Counted from the stretch's first letter, positions 54,213 to 63,300 are shown. The stretch is DNA of 64,000 nt from G963663365 sp963663365 (GCA_963663365.2 CAXXIH010000001.1:1488001-1552000), one strand, 5' to 3'. Notes: generated by a model not told the origin, from the sequence alone. A program made the numbers and translations.

Positions 54213-55223
54213 TCAGTCAAGCGATTGAATTTCTGAGAGTCCGGCATCAAGAAACGCATCGGCAATATCTTGTTCGGGACACTCAAAAGCCAGTATCAGG
54301 TCACGGCCATTGCGGCAATAGCCGGTAAAACCGTTCTCGATTTCCAGTACTTCGCGGTCTTTTGCATCGGCGGCGCTTTCGGGTAGATAAGCCTCGCGGA
54401 AGTGATTGAGGCCCTTTTGAGCCGCTTCCGGTGTGGCATAGCGAATGAGTAATAAACTCACCGCTTGGCCGGGCTCGGCATTTGCTTGGGCATAACTCGC
54501 AACGACGGCATCCACCGAATGATCGAAATCGAGAATGTTTTGCATACTCAGGAAATAACGGTCATTCAGCACGAAGTGAGAGCGTAGAAATGTGCTGTGT
54601 CCACGCCGCAAGTTATAGGGATTGCCGGGGTTGTCCACAGTATCCGGCAGGGTTAAGAAAAGCGCCGGAGGAAGTTCATCGCCGCCTGTTTTTGCAATGA
54701 TTTTTCCGATTTCCAACACGGCAGTCTTGGACGCTTCGGTCTCTCGATATGCCATGACACGCGCATAAATATCGCCGGTCCAAATGCGGAGCAATCCGGA
54801 ATCGTAAAGCGCGTGCTTTTCATCCGGCTCCCAACGGCCTAAGCCCATCGAGTCGCCCAGCCAATCTCCGGATAGAAGCCCGAACGCATCATCTGATGTC
54901 TCCATCTTGTAGATTTCAACAAGCAGTTCGTCTTCACCTTCCGCTTCGGTTTTGAATTCATAGACATCGAGTTCTTTAAAGCGGTACGAGACATAAAGTT
55001 CACCCGCCCCGTCCATATAGTCAAAAATGGATTCGGAATCGCAAGTTAATGGCTTTTCCGGTCCTTTCCATACACCGATAGTCTGAGGAATTTTCATAGG
55101 CTCTTCCGTTGCGGCAGATGGTGATTCCGATTTACCGGATGGTGTTTTATCTCCCGTGCAGGCAACGAGATAAGACACAGAAAACACAAATACAATGAGT
55201 GTGACAACGCGTATCTCAGACAC
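54213..55223 (-). CDS. DUF6599-like lipoprotein
   Basis: I place the start at the GTG at 55223, with GGGGGA directly upstream; it yields a lipoprotein signal ending SYLVAC (Cys22). A GTG at 55250 would add nine residues. The mature protein of about 314 residues resembles the DUF6599 family: TCDSESIFDYMDGAGELYVSYRFKELDVYEF, followed by VEIYKMETSDDAFGLLS and later GHSTFLRSHFVLNDRYFLS. The family is uncharacterised and tends to accompany DUF362 and iron-sulfur proteins; I state that from memory of gene neighbourhoods, not a search. It is the first gene of the minus-strand DUF362 run. It is probably anchored in the envelope facing the periplasm. Confidence 0.75.
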   Translation of the reverse strand: MSEIRVVTLIVFVFSVSYLVACTGDKTPSGKSESPSAATEEPMKIPQTIGVWKGPEKPLTCDSESIFDYMDGAGELYVSYRFKELDVYEFKTEAEGEDELLVEIYKMETSDDAFGLLSGDWLGDSMGLGRWEPDEKHALYDSGLLRIWTGDIYARVMAYRETEASKTAVLEIGKIIAKTGGDELPPALFLTLPDTVDNPGNPYNLRRGHSTFLRSHFVLNDRYFLSMQNILDFDHSVDAVVASYAQANAEPGQAVSLLLIRYATPEAAQKGLNHFREAYLPESAADAKDREVLEIENGFTGYCRNGRDLILAFECPEQDIADAFLDAGLSEIQSLD

Positions 55224-55399
55224 ATTTTCCCCCAGTAATTCCGGTCTCACGAATCACAAATCGCAGACCGGCAAGTATGTTGAAATCTATTGTTATTTTA
55301 CATGGAGAATGATGCAGATACAGCGTCGACCCGTCAGTCTTTGGGTGTCAATTGGTGTTGATTACAGAAGGTTGGAGGTTTGTTTGATTTCCGGCCTAT

Positions 55400-55987
55400 T
55401 TATCCGATGCGCCAAATACCGCCCGCGCTTCTAAGACCATTGCTGGACTCATAGGGAATCAGCCAACAGGCATCCAAGTCGGCACGGAAGCCGTAATCAA
55501 GCGATGGACCGACCGAATAGAGGTGGTAGTTTGCGCCTCTGAACAGATGTTCGAAAGGCAAATCAGGTTCCCAGGAATTGACGTTTTCGTTGTATTTGCG
55601 GTTGAGGAAGAACATGGCCTTTTGGTAATCCTCGGGATTCGCGATGGGCGTATACCCGAGTTTGCTATTGAAGGGATCGAGCGGAATCTGGCCCATGTAA
55701 GCAATCGGAGTGGTCAAGTGCTTGCCCGCTGAAGGCTCATTACCCCAGCGCAGGGAGAAGTGGTTATAGACCCCGGAGCGGCCGTCCGGCGGGTATTCGT
55801 TCGTATCAATCTTGTAACTTTCAATTGCAGTGCCCAGGCTTTGCGCATCAGCTTGCACACGCGAAACCTTGGCCCGGGTTTGGGCATTAAGAAAGTTCGG
55901 CACGGCTATGGCTGCCAGAATTCCGATAATCGCCACCACGATCAGGAGTTCAATCAATGTGAAACCTTTACGATTTGAGTTAGGCAT
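55400..55987 (-). CDS. stand-alone type IV pilin/pseudopilin-like protein (copy 2)
   Basis: The 195-residue protein has a canonical prepilin leader, NRKGFTLIELLIVVAIIGIL, with cleavage after Gly8 and Glu at mature position 5. The N-terminal helix continues to about residue 50 (AVPNFLNAQTRAKVSRVQADAQSL), then YKIDTNEYPPDGRSG, LTTPIAYMGQIPLDPFNS and a C-terminal YHLYSVGPSLDYG plus YESSNGLRSAGGIWRIG. The last two elements recur in the pseudopilin at 63.3 kb and partly at 27.3 kb. An AGGAG site precedes the ATG. It has no secretion genes nearby and is transcribed away from the GH38 gene. Confidence 0.9.
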   Translation of the reverse strand: MPNSNRKGFTLIELLIVVAIIGILAAIAVPNFLNAQTRAKVSRVQADAQSLGTAIESYKIDTNEYPPDGRSGVYNHFSLRWGNEPSAGKHLTTPIAYMGQIPLDPFNSKLGYTPIANPEDYQKAMFFLNRKYNENVNSWEPDLPFEHLFRGANYHLYSVGPSLDYGFRADLDACWLIPYESSNGLRSAGGIWRIG

Positions 55988-56191
55988 GCGATTCGTACTC
56001 CTCGCTGGAATAGGACACGGCTAATGAGTTTGCACCAAAGACACTTCCAATAGACAAATTATCCACGCTGCCGCCGTTATCGGCAAGTGGGATGGCGCTA
56101 TGCTGCACCGTGGTATGCCAAAGGCCGTAGAATAGACCTGCCTGGGGGCATGAATGGCCGGGCGGTGATATCGGCTGGAAGCCACACGATT

Positions 56192-56227
56192 GATATTGCA
56201 TTGAACGATGTTCAATATCGAACATCG
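56192..56227 (+). promoter_or_regulatory. overlapping palindromes (operator or RNA switch) before the GH38 gene
   Basis: Three inverted repeats overlap: GATATTG (56192-56198) with CAATATC (56213-56219); TTGAAC (56201-56206) with GTTCAA (56210-56215); and CGATGTTC (56206-56213) with GAACATCG (56220-56227). The last ends 1 nt before the ribosome binding site AAAGGAG. Only one can form at a time as RNA; as DNA it looks like a dense array of GAAC half-sites. Confidence 0.5.
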
Positions 56228-56242
56228 CAAAGGAGATTAAGT

Positions 56243-59032
56243 ATGGCCGAAGGTTACGAACTGCATGTAATTTCGAATACGCACTGGGACCGGGAGTGGT
56301 TGTATCCCTTTCAAGAGACACGCATGATGCTTGTGGAGTTTATGGACAAACTCTTCAACATTTTCGATACCGAACCCAAATATAAAAGTTATCTTCTCGA
56401 TTCACAGACTGTGCCGCTGGAGGACTATCTGCAAATTCGTCCGGAGCGGACTGCCGATGTCGAACGGTATGTGAGTGAGGGCCGTCTGCTGGTCGGTCCC
56501 TGGTATTGCTGTCCGGAAGAGTTTTGTGTCACCGGCGAATCAATCATCCGCAACTTGCTCGTAGGGCACCGGATCGCAAAGAAATTCGGCAAGGTCATGA
56601 AGATCGGTTATAGCCCGTTCTCCTATGGCCAGACCTCACAGATGCCGCAGATTTATAGCGGATTTGGTATCGACACCATTTTGTTCTATCACGGAATTGA
56701 TCCCGACCGGACAAAATCCGAGTTTATTTTTGAAGGCCCGGATGGCACCCAGATTTTGGCGACCCGTATGGGCTGCATGGCACGCTACAATTTCTATTTC
56801 CATGTGTACCGTCCGGTTGTTTACGGCAAAGAACTCCCCGAACGTCTTTATAATTGGCAGGAAGGTGGCATGCCTTTCCATATGTGCCGTGAAGGCCGCG
56901 AACGCACTCATCATTTCTTATCCGATCCCGTACGTGAATTTGATAAAGACCGGGTTGTGTCATCCATTCAGCATTTATTCGAACTCGAATCGAAACATGC
57001 CACCACACGTTTTCTTGCCGGAATGCAAGGATTGGATAGTACCGAGCCGGATCCCTTGGAAGTCAGAATTATTGAAGAGGCGCAGGGCAAGCTCGGCGAA
57101 CATTCGATTTTGCATAGCAGTATGGTTGATTGGATTGCCAAGTTAAAAGAGGCGGTCAAAGATTTGCAGGTTCTAAAAGGTGAGCAGCGGACGCCGAAAC
57201 CTATCGGCCGCCGGGCGCATTTGTATGGCGATATCACCTCTACCCGCACACGCATGAAACGCAAAAACACGATGGCCGAATATGCCTTGCAACGTGGTGC
57301 GGAACCTTTTGCCGTTTGCGCGTGGACACTTGGCGCGGAATATCCGCAGACTTTGTTGGATTTGGCTTGGCAGTATCTCTTACGCAGCCACCCGCACGAT
57401 AGCATTGCTGGAACCGGTGTCGATCAGATTGAGTACGATGTGCATCACCGTCTCGATCAATGTCTTACGATTGCTGATGGGATCATGCGCCGCAGCATGC
57501 AGAATATTCAGTTACGTGTCGATAATAGTGATTTGGGCAAAAAGGATATTGCCTTAACGGTTTTCAATCCTTCGCCGTACGAACGTTCTGAAGTTGTGAC
57601 TCTTTATCTGGATCTGCCGCAAGAATGCGAAATTGATCACTTCAAGTTAGTCGAAGCGGTCAGCGGCAAAGAGGCTGACTATTGGGAAGTCTCGCGCACC
57701 GATATTGCGCCGCCGGTACGTCATTTGGGCGATGCCACCATGGAGATGCCCGGCCAACGGGTTTGCATCCACCTGGATGCGCAGAGCCTTCCCGGATTGG
57801 GGTACCGGACGTATCTCTTGAAGACGGATGAGAAAACCAATCGTCTGCTCGGAACCTTGGTTACCGGACGTAACCGGTTGGAGAATGAACATCTCGCGGT
57901 TGAGATTCAGTCTGATGGAACCTTGGATGTCACCCTTAAGGCCGAGGGCAAGACCTATTGCGGTCTGCATTTCTTTGAGGATTCCGGAGAAGCCGGTCAT
58001 GCCTGGCGTCATGTTCCTCCCGCGTATGACCGTTTTATCAGCAGCCGGGGCGGGAATGCGGAGATTTCGCTTTTGGAATCTTCAGCCTTGCTGGGGCGGT
58101 TCCAAGTGGCCGTAACGATGAAAGTCCCCCGTAAACTCGAAGAAGGGCGGGGCAGTATGATTCGCCGTCTGGATGCCGATGGTGACGATGCGCGGCGTAG
58201 TGAAGATACCGTGGAACTGCCCATCGTATCCACGATCACCTTACGCAAAGGCAGCCCAGCGTTGGAAATCGAAACCAAGTTCGAAAACCGTGCGGATAGC
58301 CACCGTTTGCGTGTCGGATTCCCGACACATATTCAGGCCGAAAAATCCTGTGCCGAGACGGCTTTCGATGTTGTTGAACGCGATATCGACCGACCGGAAG
58401 GCCATCCCTGGGCCGGGACCTATAATCCCACCCATCCCCAACATCGTTTTGTGGATGTCTCCGATGGCAAACAGGGATTTGCGGTGATTAACGATGGATT
58501 GCGCGAATGCGAAGTTACCGATGATCCCGAACGTGCGATCTTCTTGACCTTGGTGCGCGGTTTTGAAATCGCCTTGACCACGGTTAGTTGGCGTTGGGAG
58601 ATGCTCCCCGAAATGCGCTTGAGCCAATCGCCGGGCGGGCATGTTTTCCGTTATGCGCTTTATCCCCATGCTGGCGGTTGGGAGAATGGTGTCTTTGAGC
58701 AGGCCGAACGTTTGAATGTGCCGGTTGAAGCCGCCCAGGCCGGTCCGCATGGCGGCACACTTCCCAAAGAGAAGAGTTTTCTGGATATCGAACCGAAAGG
58801 CTTGGTTTTGGCGGGTATGAAACGTTCCGAAAATGGTGAGGGTGTCATTGTCAGACTCTTTAATCCCGGAAACGAAACCGTGACCGGCAAGGTTCGTTTC
58901 GGAAACGCGATTAAAAGCGCGCGGCTTACGAACTTCTTGGAAGAGGCGCAAAAAGACCTTGTCCTCAAAGACAATACGGTTGAAATCCAGGCCGGACCGA
59001 AAAAGATTCTTACGCTCGAACTGTGTATGTAA
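56243..59032 (+). CDS. glycoside hydrolase family 38-type protein with altered nucleophile position
   Basis: The ATG at 56243 has AAAGGAG 7 nt upstream; earlier in-frame starts are not needed. The 929-residue protein matches GH38 alpha-mannosidase-type enzymes: N-terminal HVISNTHWDREWLYPFQETR with the zinc ligands His and Asp, a helical middle region with LLRSHPHDSIAGTGVDQIEYDVHHR carrying the third ligand His, and C-terminal beta domains. The segment that normally holds the nucleophile and fourth zinc ligand Asp (ID-PFGHS or PDSFGHS) reads GYSPFSYGQTSQMPQ, so Phe126 stands in its place. The domain layout and length otherwise fit mannosylglycerate-hydrolase-like members. No signal peptide is seen, so it is probably cytosolic. 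The next gene starts 44 bp downstream. Confidence 0.85.
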   Translation: MAEGYELHVISNTHWDREWLYPFQETRMMLVEFMDKLFNIFDTEPKYKSYLLDSQTVPLEDYLQIRPERTADVERYVSEGRLLVGPWYCCPEEFCVTGESIIRNLLVGHRIAKKFGKVMKIGYSPFSYGQTSQMPQIYSGFGIDTILFYHGIDPDRTKSEFIFEGPDGTQILATRMGCMARYNFYFHVYRPVVYGKELPERLYNWQEGGMPFHMCREGRERTHHFLSDPVREFDKDRVVSSIQHLFELESKHATTRFLAGMQGLDSTEPDPLEVRIIEEAQGKLGEHSILHSSMVDWIAKLKEAVKDLQVLKGEQRTPKPIGRRAHLYGDITSTRTRMKRKNTMAEYALQRGAEPFAVCAWTLGAEYPQTLLDLAWQYLLRSHPHDSIAGTGVDQIEYDVHHRLDQCLTIADGIMRRSMQNIQLRVDNSDLGKKDIALTVFNPSPYERSEVVTLYLDLPQECEIDHFKLVEAVSGKEADYWEVSRTDIAPPVRHLGDATMEMPGQRVCIHLDAQSLPGLGYRTYLLKTDEKTNRLLGTLVTGRNRLENEHLAVEIQSDGTLDVTLKAEGKTYCGLHFFEDSGEAGHAWRHVPPAYDRFISSRGGNAEISLLESSALLGRFQVAVTMKVPRKLEEGRGSMIRRLDADGDDARRSEDTVELPIVSTITLRKGSPALEIETKFENRADSHRLRVGFPTHIQAEKSCAETAFDVVERDIDRPEGHPWAGTYNPTHPQHRFVDVSDGKQGFAVINDGLRECEVTDDPERAIFLTLVRGFEIALTTVSWRWEMLPEMRLSQSPGGHVFRYALYPHAGGWENGVFEQAERLNVPVEAAQAGPHGGTLPKEKSFLDIEPKGLVLAGMKRSENGEGVIVRLFNPGNETVTGKVRFGNAIKSARLTNFLEEAQKDLVLKDNTVEIQAGPKKILTLELCM

Positions 59033-59075
59033 AAAGTCTTATATTGAAAATACAAAGAATACCGGTGTGCAGAAC

Positions 59076-60095
59076 ATGAATGGTTTTGAACGCGTTACAG
59101 CACTTCTCGAAAACCGTCCGGTGGACCACCTGCCGGTGATGCCCATTACCATGCACTTTGCGGCGCATCATGCAGGCGTGTTGTACCGCGATTATGCCGG
59201 GGATCACAAAGTCTTGGTTGAGACGCAAATTCGGATTGCCGAGGCTTTTGATTTTGATCATGTTTCCTGCATTTCCGATCCCGCCCGTGAAGCGGCTGAC
59301 TGCGGCGGGGTGATCGAGGTTTTCGATCATCAGCCACCAGCGATTGTTGAAAGCCAGGCGTTGCTTTTGGATAAAACCAAACTGGCGCGCCTGGCTTTTC
59401 CTGACCCCTTGGGCGGGGGACGCATGCATGACCGTGTAAATGCGGCGGCCTTGTTTCGAGAGAAAGTCGGTGGAGAGAAATTGATTGAAGGGTGGGTCGA
59501 AGGGCCGTGCGCGGAAGCCTCCGATCTGCGCGGCATTATCAATATCATGACCGATTTTTATGATGATCCGCAGTTTGTGCGCGATCTGTTTGAATTTGTG
59601 CTTGAGATGGAACTTCGTTTCGCCCGCGCACAGATTGATGCCGGTATCGATATTATGGGTGTGGGCGATGCCGCCGCCTCTTTGGTCGGACCTGAGATTT
59701 ACGAAGAGTTTGTGTGGCCCTATGAAAAAAGACTTGTCGATGAATTGCACGCGCTCGGAACACGGGTGCGGCTGCATATCTGCGGCAATACGCGTTTTAT
59801 GCTTGAGGGCATGGGTAAACTCGGGTGTGAAATCGTCGATCTCGATTTCCTCGCGCCCATAAGCGAGGGCCGCGCCAAGATGGGACCGGACCAAGTGCTT
59901 TTAGGGAATATCGATCCCGTTAGTGTGCTTCAAGATGGCAGCTCCGAAGACGTAAACCAGGCAATCTCTCAGTGTCATAAAGATGCCGGGCCTCGCTACA
60001 TTGTCTCCGCCGGATGCGAAGTCACCCGTGATACGTCCTATGATAACCTCCGCACCCTCGTCGATTACGCTCAACACCATCAGCCCGAGGTATGA
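59076..60095 (+). CDS. MtaA/uroporphyrinogen-decarboxylase-superfamily methyltransferase
   Basis: The ATG at 59076 starts a 339-residue protein. The N-terminus MNGFERVTALLENRPVDHLPVMP is the URO-D superfamily entry, followed by a TIM-barrel. A zinc site is visible as His234 and Cys236 in LHICGNT and Cys314 in VSAGCEV, the same 78-residue spacing as the H-x-C...C ligands of methyl-corrinoid:coenzyme-M methyltransferases. This points to a methyl transfer role rather than heme synthesis. The methyl donor or acceptor is unknown, and no corrinoid protein gene is adjacent. Its place 44 bp after the GH38 gene suggests joint action on a methylated substrate, for example a methylated sugar; that is speculation. 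Confidence 0.85.
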   Translation: MNGFERVTALLENRPVDHLPVMPITMHFAAHHAGVLYRDYAGDHKVLVETQIRIAEAFDFDHVSCISDPAREAADCGGVIEVFDHQPPAIVESQALLLDKTKLARLAFPDPLGGGRMHDRVNAAALFREKVGGEKLIEGWVEGPCAEASDLRGIINIMTDFYDDPQFVRDLFEFVLEMELRFARAQIDAGIDIMGVGDAAASLVGPEIYEEFVWPYEKRLVDELHALGTRVRLHICGNTRFMLEGMGKLGCEIVDLDFLAPISEGRAKMGPDQVLLGNIDPVSVLQDGSSEDVNQAISQCHKDAGPRYIVSAGCEVTRDTSYDNLRTLVDYAQHHQPEV

Positions 60096-60151
60096 GGGGA
60101 ATAGATTTGTAGGACGAATGCTTGCACCACCTACCCTACGGCTTGCACTCC

Positions 60152-61417
60152 TTAGGGAAACATCAGTTCGCTGGAGACCGTGGCATTGCGTTCATCGGTG
60201 ACATTCACAAACCAGATTGTGGCATTCGAGGGCGTCGCGGGTGCGGTGAACCGCTTTCCCTCAAGTTTGGCCGGTACGGTTATCCACTCCCGCTTGGTAT
60301 TATCGGGTATGTGCAGTGGATCGGTGGTATAGCGAAGACAGGCCGAAACGAGTTTTGTGCGGCTCGTCACGTTGCCAATCACCCGGTTACCGGAAACCTT
60401 TGCCGTACGGACCACGGGCAACGGTTCACCCTTATGCAAAATTTGTTCGATAAAGATTTCGATTTCCGGCGGTTTATCGAAAATATGACCGTGGGGCAGC
60501 TCAGGCGTGATGCGAAGGTAGCGGTTTTTTTGCACGAGCCCGTAAGTCTTGGCATAGCTGTCCGGCGGATAGGCAAAATCCTTGCCGCCATTCACAAAAA
60601 GAATCGGGATGGAAGTCGAACCGACATAACTCGATGGATCCCACAGCTGCATCCATTTCCGGCGTTGCGCCGAGGTCATCTGATCGAACCGCTTCAGCCA
60701 AATACTATCCGTATCCAAGAATCCGCAACCATAAACCGGGACCGCAGCGCGAAAACGATTATCGAGGCCCGCCACGATACAGGTTAAATACCCGCCCCAA
60801 CTAATGCCGGTCACGGCGGTTTGCTGAGGATCGATCTCCGTAAAACCGAGGATTAAGGAGTGCGCCAGGATCGCATTGGCGACCGCGTGATAGGTCCATT
60901 GGTCTTGGGGTGGAGCATCGATCTTCCCGAACTTGGTATCATCGCTCTGGTCCGGACCGCCATCAGGCAGGCGATTGCCATCCGGGCCGTTACCGGATAA
61001 ATCCATGGCGATGGCCGCGTAACCACGTTTGGCCCACAACTCAGCCCACTTGCGAAAAGCCGTTCCGCCGCCACCATGCACCAAAACCATGGCGGGCAGA
61101 TTGCGGTCCAGCGATGGATCGTGCGCCAAAGTTCCCGGCGTGGCGTAATAAGCGAACACGCGGGTTGCATGGCCTTCATAGGGAAGGCCCTCATAATACA
61201 GCGACTGAACCTCATCGCTTCGATCAAGCCATTCCATGGCGGGCTGTGCACTGAGGGCAGCCAAATCCCACGGCGTGGTCTCCGGCAATGTTTGTGATGG
61301 AGAAATTGTGCAATGATCGCGATGAATCCCCACCGACGAACACGCGGAAATCATACAAACCAAGCCAATGATAATTAGGTTTCGATGAAAAGAGAGCAAC
61401 CTATTGCGTGTATTCAT
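60152..61417 (-). CDS. alpha/beta hydrolase lipoprotein (S9/acetyl-xylan-esterase-like)
   Basis: I chose the ATG at 61417, which gives the lipoprotein signal NLIIIGLVCMISAC (lipid Cys about residue 26); an ATG at 61456 would add 13 residues. The protein of about 421 residues shows an oxyanion loop LVHGGGGTAFRKWAELWAKRGYAAIAMDLSG, catalytic Ser in VTGISWGGYLTC, Asp in LFVNGGKDFAYPPDSY and His in LPHGHIFDKP. These belong to the dienelactone hydrolase / prolyl oligopeptidase group that also includes acetyl-xylan and other esterases. It would act in the periplasm or outer surface. The C-terminal 120 residues form an extra beta-rich domain. It is convergent with the methyltransferase gene. Confidence 0.88.
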   Translation of the reverse strand: MNTRNRLLSFHRNLIIIGLVCMISACSSVGIHRDHCTISPSQTLPETTPWDLAALSAQPAMEWLDRSDEVQSLYYEGLPYEGHATRVFAYYATPGTLAHDPSLDRNLPAMVLVHGGGGTAFRKWAELWAKRGYAAIAMDLSGNGPDGNRLPDGGPDQSDDTKFGKIDAPPQDQWTYHAVANAILAHSLILGFTEIDPQQTAVTGISWGGYLTCIVAGLDNRFRAAVPVYGCGFLDTDSIWLKRFDQMTSAQRRKWMQLWDPSSYVGSTSIPILFVNGGKDFAYPPDSYAKTYGLVQKNRYLRITPELPHGHIFDKPPEIEIFIEQILHKGEPLPVVRTAKVSGNRVIGNVTSRTKLVSACLRYTTDPLHIPDNTKREWITVPAKLEGKRFTAPATPSNATIWFVNVTDERNATVSSELMFP

Positions 61418-61725
61418 GATGATATCCAGTTTCAACCGGGATTTTCCAAATAACACATCGGTTCTCCTTTAAGAGCAACGGTCATGAAGACCCTGCTCCT
61501 TACATTGACCGCCCCCACGAACGGTACCAACTCTTCTATGGGGCAGATAGGGCGAAACTCCCGCCGCCAGGATGCGGCGAGAAAGTAGAGAGGGGAGAGG
61601 TGAATCACGAAAACGAGGCCGGGCCGTGTTTCACGTTCATCTGTCCCCCCCGAAATCTTATGGCATAATGGTACGGAAGCATTGAAATAATCGGCGTCCA
61701 TGAAAATCGCCAAAGGATACGAGAG
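61418..61725. other. 308-bp intergenic region between divergent genes
   Basis: The gap separates the minus-strand hydrolase lipoprotein from the plus-strand PhoD-like gene. It contains a CATAAT -10-like element at 61664-61669 without a clear -35, and a purine-rich GAGAGGGGAGAGG stretch near 61597. A 93-codon minus frame across it has low-complexity content and no ribosome binding site, and I do not call it a gene. Nothing else is visible. Confidence 0.5.
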
Positions 61726-63255
61726 ATGCCCCTTCGACTGAAACTAATTTGCATCACGCTATTTTGCCTCGTGCTATGTTGCGGGATGGTTGCCCCGGCC
61801 TGCTACGCTGAAGAAACGCCCGTGAAACCGGTTCATACCGTTACCCTCAAACAGGCGCACCAAGGGACCCTGGAGATCGATACGCTTCTCTTGGATAGCT
61901 ACGGACGTCTGCCGGAAGCGAGACGTGCATTTTATTTGAAAGCCCGTGAAATCCTGGCCGGTTCCCCATCCGCCTCAATCACCGATCCCCCAATCATCGA
62001 GGCCGCGCAAAAGGCCGGGCTTCTCCTGCTCAGCGGGCCAATGCTGGGCGCTTGTGCGGAGGACGGCATCGGCATCTGGTTTCGTCCGGTCCATGCAGGA
62101 AGCTTGACCATAGAAGTCACGTCCGAGGATGGAAATAGTAAGAAAAACATCAGCGTCGATGCCGGACTGCCTGGCGCGGTCGTCCGGGTCAGGCCTCGCG
62201 GCCTGCAAGCCAACACCCAATACACTTACCGGATCTTAAACAACACCGGTGCGGTCTTGGGCCAAGGCTCGTTTCGTACGGCCCCCAAACCGAATACCTC
62301 TGAGACCATACGTATCGCCTTCGGCTCCTGTTTCCATAAGATCGGTGTCCACAATCCAAACCTGATGCGTCTGATCACAAAGCGCGGCAACCTTGCCATG
62401 CTTCTACTCGGGGACATCGCGGTGGATGACCGGGATGCCCAATTCAATCTGCATTACGCCGATTACCTTCTGCGGGATGTTTCAAAACCATGGCGTATGT
62501 TTGCCGCCAATATCCCCGTCTATACCAGCTGGGACGATCATGACTACCTGAACAATGACAAATCGGGGCTTCAAAACGGTGAGATTACGAACAAGCTGCG
62601 CGAAAAACTGCGTATGGTCTGGCAGGACAACTGGAACAATCCGGGAAGGTCTACGAAAGTCCCCTGCATCTATTTCAATACTATCATCGGCGATGTTGAA
62701 ATCATCATGCTCGATACGCGTTCCTACCGGGACTGGAAAATACGCGGCCAGCGCGGCTCCTACCTTGGCGATGCGCAAATGCAATGGCTGCTCAAAACCC
62801 TCAAGGCATCCAAAGCCCGGTTTATTATCCTAACCAGCGGCACCATGTGGAGCGATTACATGTCCAAAGCAAAGGATACATGGGGCAGTTGGGATATCCC
62901 GGGCCGTGAAGAGATATACAACTGTATCGAAGAGAACCAAATCGGCGGTGTGCTGCTTTTAAGCGGCGACCGTCACGGCGCGCGTGGCTTTAAAATCGAA
63001 CGGCCCTCCGGTTTCACGCTGGTCGAGTTCGAAACGGCCACCCTCGGCGGCGTCCCCGGCCCGGAACCCTATGCCCCGGATAAATCAACACAGCTCTATG
63101 GATACGGCGATAGCCTGATTGCATTTGGCGAGTTCACCTTCGACATGAGCAAACCGGACCCTGAAGTTACCTTCCGTCTGATCGACGAAGAAGAAAAGGA
63201 ACTCGAAAAGCACACCTTTCGCCGTTTCCAACTCACCCCTCAAAAAGAGAAATGA
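61726..63255 (+). CDS. PhoD-like alkaline phosphatase/phosphodiesterase
   Basis: The 509-residue protein starts with a cleavable signal peptide, KLICITLFCLVLCCGMVAPACYA. An N-terminal fibronectin-like region (about 105-195) with YTYRILNNTGAVLGQGSFRTAP precedes the metallophosphatase domain. The metal ligands lie in IAFGSCFHK, LLLGDIAVDDRD, YTSWDDHDYLNNDKSG, IIMLDTRSYRDW and LLLSGDRHGARGF, as in PhoD enzymes that hydrolyse phosphodiesters or phosphomonoesters outside the cytoplasm. A phosphate-starvation role is common for the family but no Pho-box is seen. The ATG at 61726 follows GGATACGAGAG. Confidence 0.9.
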   Translation: MPLRLKLICITLFCLVLCCGMVAPACYAEETPVKPVHTVTLKQAHQGTLEIDTLLLDSYGRLPEARRAFYLKAREILAGSPSASITDPPIIEAAQKAGLLLLSGPMLGACAEDGIGIWFRPVHAGSLTIEVTSEDGNSKKNISVDAGLPGAVVRVRPRGLQANTQYTYRILNNTGAVLGQGSFRTAPKPNTSETIRIAFGSCFHKIGVHNPNLMRLITKRGNLAMLLLGDIAVDDRDAQFNLHYADYLLRDVSKPWRMFAANIPVYTSWDDHDYLNNDKSGLQNGEITNKLREKLRMVWQDNWNNPGRSTKVPCIYFNTIIGDVEIIMLDTRSYRDWKIRGQRGSYLGDAQMQWLLKTLKASKARFIILTSGTMWSDYMSKAKDTWGSWDIPGREEIYNCIEENQIGGVLLLSGDRHGARGFKIERPSGFTLVEFETATLGGVPGPEPYAPDKSTQLYGYGDSLIAFGEFTFDMSKPDPEVTFRLIDEEEKELEKHTFRRFQLTPQKEK

Positions 63256-63300
63256 AAGCAATTGCCGGAACACGGCGGCGGTATTTCTCACAACAAAGGC

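Noticed and set aside
59010..59894. 294-codon minus-strand frame across the MtaA-like gene
   Set aside because: Antisense to conserved zinc-site motifs; no independent support.
60122..60787. 221-codon plus-strand frame opposite the hydrolase lipoprotein
   Set aside because: Overlaps the opposite strand of the clear alpha/beta hydrolase and has no recognisable domain.
61432..61713. 93-codon minus-strand frame in the hydrolase-PhoD gap
   Set aside because: It overlaps the intergenic promoter region, has no ribosome binding site and no protein-like pattern.
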